A DNA stretch of 38,881 nt from NCBI GenBank assembly GCA_958419945.1, contig CATZIC010000010.1, positions 1-38,881 of the forward strand. Reading direction: 5' to 3'. The notes under the pieces were generated by a model. It saw only the letters and a program-made list of their open reading frames with translations. It was not told where the DNA came from and did not search any database. The DNA comes from an uncultured Clostridia bacterium (GTDB lineage: Bacteria; Bacillota; Clostridia; Christensenellales; Borkfalkiaceae). Each line of letters begins with the position of its first letter. The stretch's first letter is position 1. A program made the position numbers and the translations under genes. Shown here in pieces: positions 33,031-38,881 of this stretch.

Positions 33031-33124
33031 GGATAAAACACAAAGAGAAAGGCGGAAAGTCGAACGAAATCGTACTTGCCGTACTATGAGAGAGAGTTTG
33101 CGACTTTATCGAAGCGTTTTGCCC
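33031..33124 (+). ncRNA. Candidate structured leader or small RNA
   Basis: GGATAAAAC (33031-33039) pairs with GTTTTGCCC (33116-33124, one mismatch, one G-U). Inside it AAAGTCG (33056-33062) pairs with CGACTTT (33101-33107), and GTAC/GTAC (33072-33084) forms a small hairpin. It follows the promoter at 32918. The 593-nt gap between 32758 and 33350 otherwise has no convincing gene; one open frame (33037-33228) without a good start overlaps this structure. Confidence 0.35.
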
Positions 33125-33253
33125 ATAAAATAATTAGTGACGGCGGGAGTATGCGCTACAAAGAATTTTTCGTAAAATTTCAATTAAAAAAAGGAAAATG
33201 GCAAAATAAATTGTATAATAAAATGTAAGGAAAAGGCGAAGTAGCGGCTACGC

Positions 33254-33287
33254 ACAAATTTTAGTTAAAAACAAATTTTAGTTAAAA
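33254..33287 (+). repeat. Tandem 17-nt duplication before dnaG
   Basis: ACAAATTTTAGTTAAAA occurs twice without a gap or mismatch. It lies inside the loop of a possible hairpin between GGCGAA (33235-33240) and TTCGC (33294-33298). Confidence 0.75.
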
Positions 33288-33350
33288 TTAAAATTCGCTT
33301 TTACGGCGTGCTGCTTAAGCCTTATCATCTAACTTTTTTATTTAACCGAA

Positions 33351-35174
33351 ATGGCAGACCAAAAATTCCAAAAATTTATCGAAGAACTTAAAAGCCGAAA
33401 CGAAATCGTCGACGTAGTTTCGGCGTATTGCCAGCTGGAAAGAAAGGGTGGCGCCTATTGGGCCCGCTGTCCGCTTCCTGGGCATATGGAAAAAACCCCA
33501 TCCTTTTGCGTAAATCAGGCGGGGCAATTTTTCAAATGCTTCGGCTGTCAGCGTGGTGGCGACGTAATTAAGTTCATTATGGAAGTGGAAAGCCTCGGCT
33601 ATATGGAAGCGGTAAAATTTCTTGCAAACCGTGCGAATATGGAACTTCCGGAAACCTCTTTTCAAGAGGACGCAAAAATGCAGGAAAATGCAAAAAACCG
33701 TGCCACCCGTCTTGCGATTTTAAAGGACGCCGCTAAGTTTTACGTACATAATCTCGAGCGTCCCGAAGCCAAACCCTATCTCGATTACATTTTTAAACGC
33801 GGGTTTGACCAAACTACCATAAGGGCGTTTGGGATAGGTTGTTCGCTTGACTACCATACGCTGCCAAAATACCTTAAGGAAAAGGGCTACTCGTACGAAG
33901 ATATGGTTGCGGCGGGGGTAGTCGCTTACAATAAGGACACCGATGAGTATACCGACTTTGAGGCAAAACGGCTTATAGTGCCCATTATAGACAGTTTTTC
34001 AAACGTCCTTGCTTTCGGCGGCAGAGTAATCGAAAAAACAGACTTTGCAAAATACAAAAACACTCGTGAAACCAGCGTTTTCATAAAAAACAGAACCATT
34101 TTTAACGCCAACAATATAAAAAAGGTAAAGCGTGAAACAGGTAACCTTCCGTACGTAATTTTGGTGGAAGGCTACATGGACGTTATTGCGCTACATGCAA
34201 GCGGCATTAAAAACGCCGTTGCAAGTATGGGCACCTCGCTTACGGTTGAGCAGGCAAGACTTATAATGCGGTATTCCGATACCGTAATCGTAAGTTACGA
34301 CGGGGACGCCGCAGGGCAAAAAGCAACCTTTAGGGGAATGCAGATTTTAAAGGACGCAGGCCTTACCGTCAAGGTTATTTCTTTGCCGGACAATATGGAC
34401 CCCGACGAGTTTGTAAAGGCAAAAGGTGTACAAGCCTATCGTGAACTTTTGCTTTCCGCACTTCCGCTTATCGACTTTAAGCTAAGTTATCTTGCAAAAT
34501 CTTTTAATCTAAAAGATCCTACCGAACGCCGCAGATTTTTGGATAAATCCATCGAAGTTATTTCCCAAAGCGATAAAGAATACGAGCGTGAAGAACTTTT
34601 AAGAAAGTTAAGCGAGGTTTCGAAAATTACCTATGAATCCTTAAAGCGGGATTTGGAAAGGGCAACACAAAAGTCCGCATATAAGCCCGTTATTACCCAA
34701 AATGAGGCTAATTCCGAGACCGAGCAGGAAGAAGATTCCGGGACTATAAAGGCTGAAAGATTTATCCTTTCCGCTGTTATAAACGGCAAAAATTACGCTA
34801 AAGCCGAAGATCTTGACGGACTGGATTTTTCCTCTCAGCTTCGAAGCGAAATAGCCCTTAAAGTACTTGAACTTTTCGACGCAAATAAAAGCTTTGACGG
34901 CGTAGCGCTCACGGAAGTTTTTGGTGAAAATTATCTTACGGAACTAAATTCCATACTGCTTCGCGCAGACGAAATTTACTGCACGGATGGTAACGACAAA
35001 TATTATAAAGACTGCCTAAGGTTTGTAAAACGAAGCAATTTAGAGTCCGACTTAAAATATTTAGACGACTATTGCAAGGCGGAAACGGACCTTGACAAGC
35101 AAATGAAAATTATCAAGAAAATTCAGCAAAAGAGCTTACTTTTATATAAGCTTAAAACGGAGGATAAAGTATGA
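33351..35174 (+). CDS. dnaG: DNA primase
   Basis: The 607-residue primase has the N-terminal CHC2 zinc domain (C-P-L-P-G-H...F-K-C-F-G-C near residues 40-65), then the TOPRIM core with V-E-G-Y-M-D-V-I-A-L (about 272) and S-Y-D-G-D-A-A-G-Q-K (about 320), which bind the catalytic metals. It lays down RNA primers for replication. A palindromic repeat encodes K-S-A-Y-K-P-V-I at residues 441-448, in the linker between the polymerase core and the C-terminal helicase-binding domain, a tolerant site. The ribosome binding site is weak. The stop overlaps the rpoD start as ATGA, so the two are translationally coupled. Confidence 0.97.
   Translation: MADQKFQKFIEELKSRNEIVDVVSAYCQLERKGGAYWARCPLPGHMEKTPSFCVNQAGQFFKCFGCQRGGDVIKFIMEVESLGYMEAVKFLANRANMELPETSFQEDAKMQENAKNRATRLAILKDAAKFYVHNLERPEAKPYLDYIFKRGFDQTTIRAFGIGCSLDYHTLPKYLKEKGYSYEDMVAAGVVAYNKDTDEYTDFEAKRLIVPIIDSFSNVLAFGGRVIEKTDFAKYKNTRETSVFIKNRTIFNANNIKKVKRETGNLPYVILVEGYMDVIALHASGIKNAVASMGTSLTVEQARLIMRYSDTVIVSYDGDAAGQKATFRGMQILKDAGLTVKVISLPDNMDPDEFVKAKGVQAYRELLLSALPLIDFKLSYLAKSFNLKDPTERRRFLDKSIEVISQSDKEYEREELLRKLSEVSKITYESLKRDLERATQKSAYKPVITQNEANSETEQEEDSGTIKAERFILSAVINGKNYAKAEDLDGLDFSSQLRSEIALKVLELFDANKSFDGVALTEVFGENYLTELNSILLRADEIYCTDGNDKYYKDCLRFVKRSNLESDLKYLDDYCKAETDLDKQMKIIKKIQQKSLLLYKLKTEDKV
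34669..34695 (+). repeat. Interspersed palindromic repeat copy encoding KSAYKPVI
   Basis: AAAAGTCCGCATATAAGCCC then GTTATTA, inside the interdomain linker of dnaG. Confidence 0.85.
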
Positions 35175-36223
35175 TTGAAGATTCTGCTTTGGCGGAAATA
35201 AACAATGAGATTATTACCGACTATAAAAAACGTGGGGCGATAACCATGAACGCACTCTGCGACCGTCTCGAAAAGATAAACATGACGGACGAGCAGATGG
35301 AAAACATGTGTAACGTTATCGAAGAAGCCGGAATTCAGGTCGTTGACGAAACAAGTCAGGAACAGGAACTATATGACCAACTTGTCAAAGAAATCAGCAT
35401 GGACGACCCCGTCAAGATGTATCTTAAAGACATCGGCAGAGTTCCTCTTTTATCCGGCGACGAAGAAATCGAACTTGCCAAAAAAATGGCGGCGGGGGAT
35501 GCGGAAGCAAAACGCATTCTTGCCGAGGCAAACTTAAGGCTTGTCGTATCCATCGCTAAGCGTCACGTCGGGCGCGGTATGCACTTTTTGGATCTTATTC
35601 AGGAAGGCAATATGGGACTTATGAAGGCGGTTGAAAAGTTCGACTATGAAAGGGGATATAAACTTTCCACTTACGCAACCTGGTGGATTCGTCAGGCTAT
35701 AACCCGTGCCATAGCCGACCAGGCAAGGACCATAAGAATTCCCGTGCATATGGTGGAAACCATTCATAAACAGGCAAGGGTTACAAGGCAACTTTTGCAG
35801 GAACTAGGGCGTGACCCATACCCATCCGAAATCGCAAAGGAAATGGGCATACCGGAATCCCGTGTTATAGAGATTCAAAAAATTGCTCAGGATCCCGTTT
35901 CTTTGGAAACACCTATCGGTGAGGAAGAAGACAGCCACCTCGGCGACTTTATCGTGGACGAAAACGCGCAAGCGCCCAGCGACATGGTGGAAACTTCCAT
36001 GCTTAAAGAACAGCTTATCGGCGTTTTGGACACTCTTACCCCTCGTGAAGAAAAGGTTTTGCGTCTTCGCTACGGTATCGACGACGGCAGACCCAGAACC
36101 TTAGAAGAGGTCGGCAAGGAATTTAACGTAACCCGTGAACGTATTCGTCAGATAGAGGCTAAAGCTTTGCGTAAACTTCGTCATCCGTCAAGGTCCAAAC
36201 GCCTTAAAGATTTTCTCGACTGA
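35171..36223 (+). CDS. rpoD: Housekeeping RNA polymerase sigma factor (RpoD/SigA)
   Basis: The 350-residue sigma factor has region 1.2 (D-P-V-K-M-Y-L-K-D-I-G-R-V-P-L-L), region 2 with the core-binding and -10-reading segment (R-L-V-V-S-I-A-K-R-H-V-G-R-G-M, G-Y-K-L-S-T-Y-A-T-W-W-I-R-Q-A-I), region 3, and region 4 helix-turn-helix for the -35 (T-L-E-E-V-G-K-E-F-N-V-T-R-E-R-I-R-Q-I-E). The length is normal for Firmicutes. It overlaps dnaG by 4 nt and trmK by 1 nt in the classic Firmicutes macromolecular-synthesis operon. It should read the TTGACA/TATAAT promoters noted in this window. Confidence 0.98.
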   Translation: MIEDSALAEINNEIITDYKKRGAITMNALCDRLEKINMTDEQMENMCNVIEEAGIQVVDETSQEQELYDQLVKEISMDDPVKMYLKDIGRVPLLSGDEEIELAKKMAAGDAEAKRILAEANLRLVVSIAKRHVGRGMHFLDLIQEGNMGLMKAVEKFDYERGYKLSTYATWWIRQAITRAIADQARTIRIPVHMVETIHKQARVTRQLLQELGRDPYPSEIAKEMGIPESRVIEIQKIAQDPVSLETPIGEEEDSHLGDFIVDENAQAPSDMVETSMLKEQLIGVLDTLTPREEKVLRLRYGIDDGRPRTLEEVGKEFNVTRERIRQIEAKALRKLRHPSRSKRLKDFLD

Positions 36224-36888
36224 TGGGTACAAGATTTGACGTTATTTCTTCGCTTATTCTAAACTGTAAAACTTTGGCGGACGTCGGCTGCGACCACGGC
36301 TATATATCGCTTGCGGCATTAAAAAGCGGCAAGGCGGAAAAGGTTTATATCACCGACATATCCGAAAAAAGTCTTGATAAAGCGGTATCCCTTTTATCGG
36401 AATTTTACCCCTTAAACTTTACGCCTTTTTTGACGGACGGGCTTACCGCGGTACCCTACGCCGAGGAGGTCGTAATTGCCGGAATGGGCGGCGAAGAAAT
36501 AATAAAAATTTTAAAAAAGTCCCCCTATAAGCCCGTTATCCTTATTTTACAGCCTATGAAGAACGCCGACAAGGTTCGCAAATTTTTGCACGAAATCGGT
36601 TACGGAATAGAAAAGGACTTTATGTTCTACTCCGAAAATAAGTATTACGAAGTCTTGCGTGCAAGACTAAACTTTACCGACGGCTATACCGAAAAAGAAG
36701 AACTTTACGGCAGGGACAACCTCCGTAATAATCCGGATTTTCTCATTTACCTCGACAGAAAAATTAATGAAACCGAGGAAATTCTAAAAGGAAATCTAAA
36801 ATCGCAATCGCACGTTTCTTTGTCAAAAAAACTTGAAACTTTAAAAGGATTGAAAGATGAAATTAAAAGAGATATACGAATTGATTGA
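36223..36888 (+). CDS. trmK: tRNA (adenine-22-N1)-methyltransferase TrmK
   Basis: The 221-residue protein has the TrmK start (R-F-D-V-I-S-S-L-I), the SAM motif D-V-G-C-D-H-G-Y-I-S at about residue 20, V-I-A-G-M-G-G-E-E-I near 87 and L-I-L-Q-P just before the C-terminal half. It methylates N1 of adenine 22 in tRNA. A palindromic repeat encodes K-S-P-Y-K-P-V-I at residues 99-106, directly before the L-I-L-Q-P strand, where family members vary in sequence and length. It overlaps rpoD by 1 nt and the next gene by 32 nt. Confidence 0.93.
   Translation: MGTRFDVISSLILNCKTLADVGCDHGYISLAALKSGKAEKVYITDISEKSLDKAVSLLSEFYPLNFTPFLTDGLTAVPYAEEVVIAGMGGEEIIKILKKSPYKPVILILQPMKNADKVRKFLHEIGYGIEKDFMFYSENKYYEVLRARLNFTDGYTEKEELYGRDNLRNNPDFLIYLDRKINETEEILKGNLKSQSHVSLSKKLETLKGLKDEIKRDIRID
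36515..36540 (+). repeat. Interspersed palindromic repeat copy encoding KSPYKPVI
   Basis: AAAAGTCCCCCTATAAGCCC then GTTATC, inside trmK. Confidence 0.85.
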
Positions 36889-37627
36889 CCGTTTCGCACC
36901 CTTCGAACTTTCTCCCACATACGCAAAATCCTGCGGGTTCGAAGATAACAGCGGAATAATAATAAACACCGAAGCGGACATAACGAACGTGGTTTTCACG
37001 CTTGACTTAACCGAAAAGGCTGTGGAATACGCCCAATGGATAAAGGCAGGGCTGATTATTACCCACCACCCCGCAATATTTTACGGAATAAAGAAAATTG
37101 ACGGCGTTTTACTTAAAGCGGCGTCTGCGGGCATAGGCGTAATTTCCTGCCACTTAAACTTCGACGTTGCGGAAAAGGGTGTGGACTATTTTATGGCAAA
37201 GGGAATCGCAAATCCCGACGATAAAGATATCGAAATTCTGGACCCATTACTTTCGGGCACGGGCTACGGAAGACGTTATCCGGTAAATTCTTCCTTAGAA
37301 GAACTTGCCGAAAATATCGAAAGGGAATTTAACACGAGGGTAAACGTGTACGGCGACAAAACCGCTTACATTAAAAAGGCGGCAAGTTTCTGCGGCGCGG
37401 GGCTAAAAATAAACACCCTCGATTATCCCGCCGACGTGTACGTTTCCGCGGACATCCCTCACCACGTTTTAGTGGAGGCGGTAAAGCAGGGCAAACGGGT
37501 TATTTCCATGACCCACTTTGCAAGCGAAAATTACGGAATGAAAAATATATGTAAACATTTTTCCAACATTTACAGATTAAAAAACAAGCTTGATTTCAGC
37601 TTTTTTGACGACGACAGATTTATTTGA
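36857..37627 (+). CDS. NIF3-like (YqfO) dinuclear metal-binding protein
   Basis: This 256-residue protein matches the NIF3 family: the metal ligands in L-I-I-T-H-H-P-A-I-F-Y (about residue 68), C-H-L-N-F-D-V-A-E-K-G (about 98) and the late V-I-S-M-T-H-F-A-S-E motif (about 215) are all present. It is the short form without the PII-like insert seen in B. subtilis YqfO. It is a hexameric-toroid family with a two-metal site and a debated function (GTP cyclohydrolase-like or regulatory). It starts 32 nt inside trmK, the usual trmK-nif3 pairing in Firmicutes. Confidence 0.92.
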   Translation: MKLKEIYELIDRFAPFELSPTYAKSCGFEDNSGIIINTEADITNVVFTLDLTEKAVEYAQWIKAGLIITHHPAIFYGIKKIDGVLLKAASAGIGVISCHLNFDVAEKGVDYFMAKGIANPDDKDIEILDPLLSGTGYGRRYPVNSSLEELAENIEREFNTRVNVYGDKTAYIKKAASFCGAGLKINTLDYPADVYVSADIPHHVLVEAVKQGKRVISMTHFASENYGMKNICKHFSNIYRLKNKLDFSFFDDDRFI

Positions 37628-37646
37628 TCAAGCGTAAAGGAGAATT

Positions 37647-38342
37647 ATGATAGAGAAGTTATTGGAATACCAAAAGGTCGACGCAGATCTTAAAAACATC
37701 GAAAACGAACTCAAAAAGAGTGATGAATTCAAAAAATATGCACAGGCGGTAAAATTTTTAAAAACCGTAACCGAAAGTAAAGCGCAGATAGAATCCAAAG
37801 CGGCTTCCTTACTTTTGGGCATGCAGAATTTGCAGGAAAGGCTTGAAAAACTTTCCGAAGATAAAAGCGAGTTTACGGGCATTGACGAAGTGGACGACGA
37901 AAACACGCTTGCTTTCCTTAAAAAGAAATCCGCAGAACTATCCAAACAGTATGCTTCTTTAGAGGCGGAAATCGAAAAACTTTTAAAGGAAATGACCGAA
38001 CTGACCGCATCGTACAAAAAACTTATGGCAAACACCAAAGTTATGCTCGCCCAGCAGGACGAATACAAGGTTAAATACGAAGAACTTTCAAAGCAGAAAG
38101 AATCTGAAAAAAACAAGATAAAAAAGCAGCTTGAACTTATCGCAAAAGACATTCCCGCAGAGTATCTGTCAAAATATAAGGAAAAGAGAAAGGATCCCAA
38201 ATTCCCAATCGTCTACGAACTTTCGGGAAAACACTGCTCGGCCTGCGGCACCGAACTTTCGCAGCTCGAACTTTCTAGACTTAAAAACGAAAAGATCATC
38301 GAATGCGAAAATTGCAGAAGGCTTATATTTATTAAAGAATAA
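37647..38342 (+). CDS. Coiled-coil protein with C4-type zinc ribbon
   Basis: The 231-residue protein is a long coiled coil (about residues 1-175, rich in K, E, L and Q) ending in a zinc ribbon, C-S-A-C (about 201) and C-E-N-C (about 222). This matches the C4-type zinc ribbon family (PF02591-like) often encoded after NIF3 genes. It probably binds nucleic acid or a partner protein; its role is unknown. AAAGGAGA upstream fixes the start. It is the last gene of the dnaG-rpoD operon, followed by a hairpin with T-run. Confidence 0.88.
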   Translation: MIEKLLEYQKVDADLKNIENELKKSDEFKKYAQAVKFLKTVTESKAQIESKAASLLLGMQNLQERLEKLSEDKSEFTGIDEVDDENTLAFLKKKSAELSKQYASLEAEIEKLLKEMTELTASYKKLMANTKVMLAQQDEYKVKYEELSKQKESEKNKIKKQLELIAKDIPAEYLSKYKEKRKDPKFPIVYELSGKHCSACGTELSQLELSRLKNEKIIECENCRRLIFIKE

Positions 38343-38368
38343 AAAATGAAATCGTAAGGCAAAAACGC

Positions 38369-38396
38369 TTGACAACGATTTCAGAATAAGTATAAT
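38369..38396 (+). promoter_or_regulatory. Sigma-A promoter of the ylxM-ffh genes
   Basis: TTGACA (38369-38374), 16-nt spacer, TATAAT (38391-38396), 49 nt before the ylxM start. Confidence 0.75.
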
Positions 38397-38399
38397 ATA

Positions 38400-38436
38400 G
38401 GTGTAAGGTAGTTTTACTTTACACCTTTATTTTTTG
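38400..38436 (+). terminator. Terminator hairpin overlapping the ylxM promoter's start site
   Basis: GGTGTAA (38400-38406) pairs with TTACACC (38419-38425), followed by TTTATTTTTT. It can end the dnaG operon. Transcripts starting from the promoter just upstream (expected start about 38403) would begin inside its 5' arm and not form the full stem. Confidence 0.65.
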
Positions 38437-38445
38437 TGGTGCGTT

Positions 38446-38742
38446 ATGAAAATTGAAGAAATGGGGTACTCAGAACTTTTAGACCTGTATAAAGGCCTGC
38501 TTACCCCCACCAAAATTGAGATTGCGGAAATGTATTTTTCCTGCGACCTGTCTTTGTCGGAGATTGCAGAGATAAAAAATTGCACTCGTCAAAGCGTTCT
38601 CGACGCTATCAAAACCGTAAAAGGCGAACTTGACGGGTTTGAAAAGGCTGTCGGGTTTAAAGCGTACAAAAGAAAAGTAAAGGATTTTGAAAAAACCCTT
38701 TCTGAAGCGCAAAGACAAACTTTAAAAGGAATTTTGAACTAA
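38446..38742 (+). CDS. ylxM: YlxM/p13-like SRP-associated HTH protein
   Basis: The 98-residue protein matches the YlxM family: L-L-D-L-Y-K-G-L-L-T-P-x-[KQ]-x-E-I-A-E-M-Y-F-S-C-D-L-S-L-S-E-I-A-E, then a helix-turn-helix with C-T-R-Q-S-V-L-D-A-I. YlxM binds components of the signal recognition particle in Firmicutes. I start at ATG 38446, where the family alignment begins; an in-frame TTG at 38434 adds four residues. The stop overlaps the ffh start by 1 nt. Confidence 0.92.
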   Translation: MKIEEMGYSELLDLYKGLLTPTKIEIAEMYFSCDLSLSEIAEIKNCTRQSVLDAIKTVKGELDGFEKAVGFKAYKRKVKDFEKTLSEAQRQTLKGILN

Positions 38743-38881
38743 TGGCAGCATTTTCATCATTAGGCGAAAAATTAAATCACGTCTTTTCCAAACTAACCAA
38801 GCGCGGAAAACTTACGGAGCTTGAAATTAAACAAGCCATGCGTGAAATCCGTGTTGCACTTTTGGAGGCCGACGTAAACAT
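38742..38881 (+). CDS. ffh: Signal recognition particle protein Ffh, 5' part (partial at window edge)
   Basis: Forty-six complete codons are visible, starting A-A-F-S-S-L-G-E-K-L and continuing to E-I-R-V-A-L-L-E-A-D-V-N, the conserved N domain of Ffh. Ffh is the GTPase that binds signal sequences on ribosomes and targets membrane proteins. The ATG overlaps the ylxM stop codon by one base (TAATG), so the two are coupled. The GTPase and M domains lie beyond the window. Confidence 0.95.
   Translation, partial: MAAFSSLGEKLNHVFSKLTKRGKLTELEIKQAMREIRVALLEADVN

Noticed and set aside
33037..33228. Open frame of about 63 codons before dnaG
   Set aside because: It has no ATG/GTG start with a ribosome binding site and overlaps the predicted RNA stems. 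Kept only as a note in the leader description.
33968..33990. CGGCTTATAGTGCCCATTATAG in dnaG, resembling a reverse repeat copy
   Set aside because: It encodes R-L-I-V-P-I, the conserved primase segment, and the arms do not match the repeat family.

Overview
The window looks like a chromosomal stretch from an uncultured member of the Clostridia (Bacillota). The evidence is the gene order dnaG-rpoD-trmK-nif3-zinc ribbon protein followed by ylxM-ffh, a SepF homologue, strong AGGAGG-type ribosome binding sites, sigma-A type promoters, lipobox lipoproteins and a BspA-type leucine-rich repeat surface protein. I cannot name a genus from sequence alone.

Layout. (1) 1-12090 is an envelope region: the 3' part of a large MBG-repeat surface protein, a small lipoprotein, an ABC-2 type exporter (ATPase plus permease) tightly linked to a large Big_2/beta-helix-like surface protein, a ZIP metal transporter, and an unusual protein joining Ig-like segments to a VanZ-like membrane domain. 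(2) 12259-15024 holds a two-repeat Myb/SANT-like protein, an HxlR redox-type regulator divergent from two iron-sulfur-flavoprotein-like oxidoreductases, and a short SepF. (3) 15315-20147 holds a lipoprotein HtrA-like protease and an aspartate-pathway group: ACT protein, short aspartokinase, and on the other strand asd-dapB. (4) 20421-26397 holds a polytopic membrane protein, a SAM methyltransferase, Hsp33, and three overlapping genes (TPR, HEAT-like, DUF1963/YwqG-like). (5) 26398-31376 holds a REP-like palindrome, tRNA-Glu(CTC), a cloverleaf-like element of about 100 nt, and a 4.2-kb BspA-like gene split by one in-frame TAA. (6) 31552-32751 (minus strand) holds BioY and a stand-alone class I glutamine amidotransferase. 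(7) 32918-38881 holds a promoter and long structured leader, then the dnaG-rpoD-trmK-nif3-zinc ribbon operon, then ylxM and the start of ffh.

The most striking structure is a family of short palindromic interspersed repeats, about 25 bp long, with core CTATAAGCCCG or a sister core CCTATAGGT. I count 16 copies. Nine are inside coding sequences of unrelated proteins. In one orientation four of them encode the same peptide, K-S-x-Y-K-P-V-I (aspartokinase, methyltransferase, DnaG, TrmK). In the other orientation they encode N-[GR]-[LP]-I-A-like peptides. Three more supply the stop codon of their host gene, and two sit inside terminator hairpins. The pattern resembles the Rickettsia palindromic elements that insert into ORFs, but I do not recognise this family.
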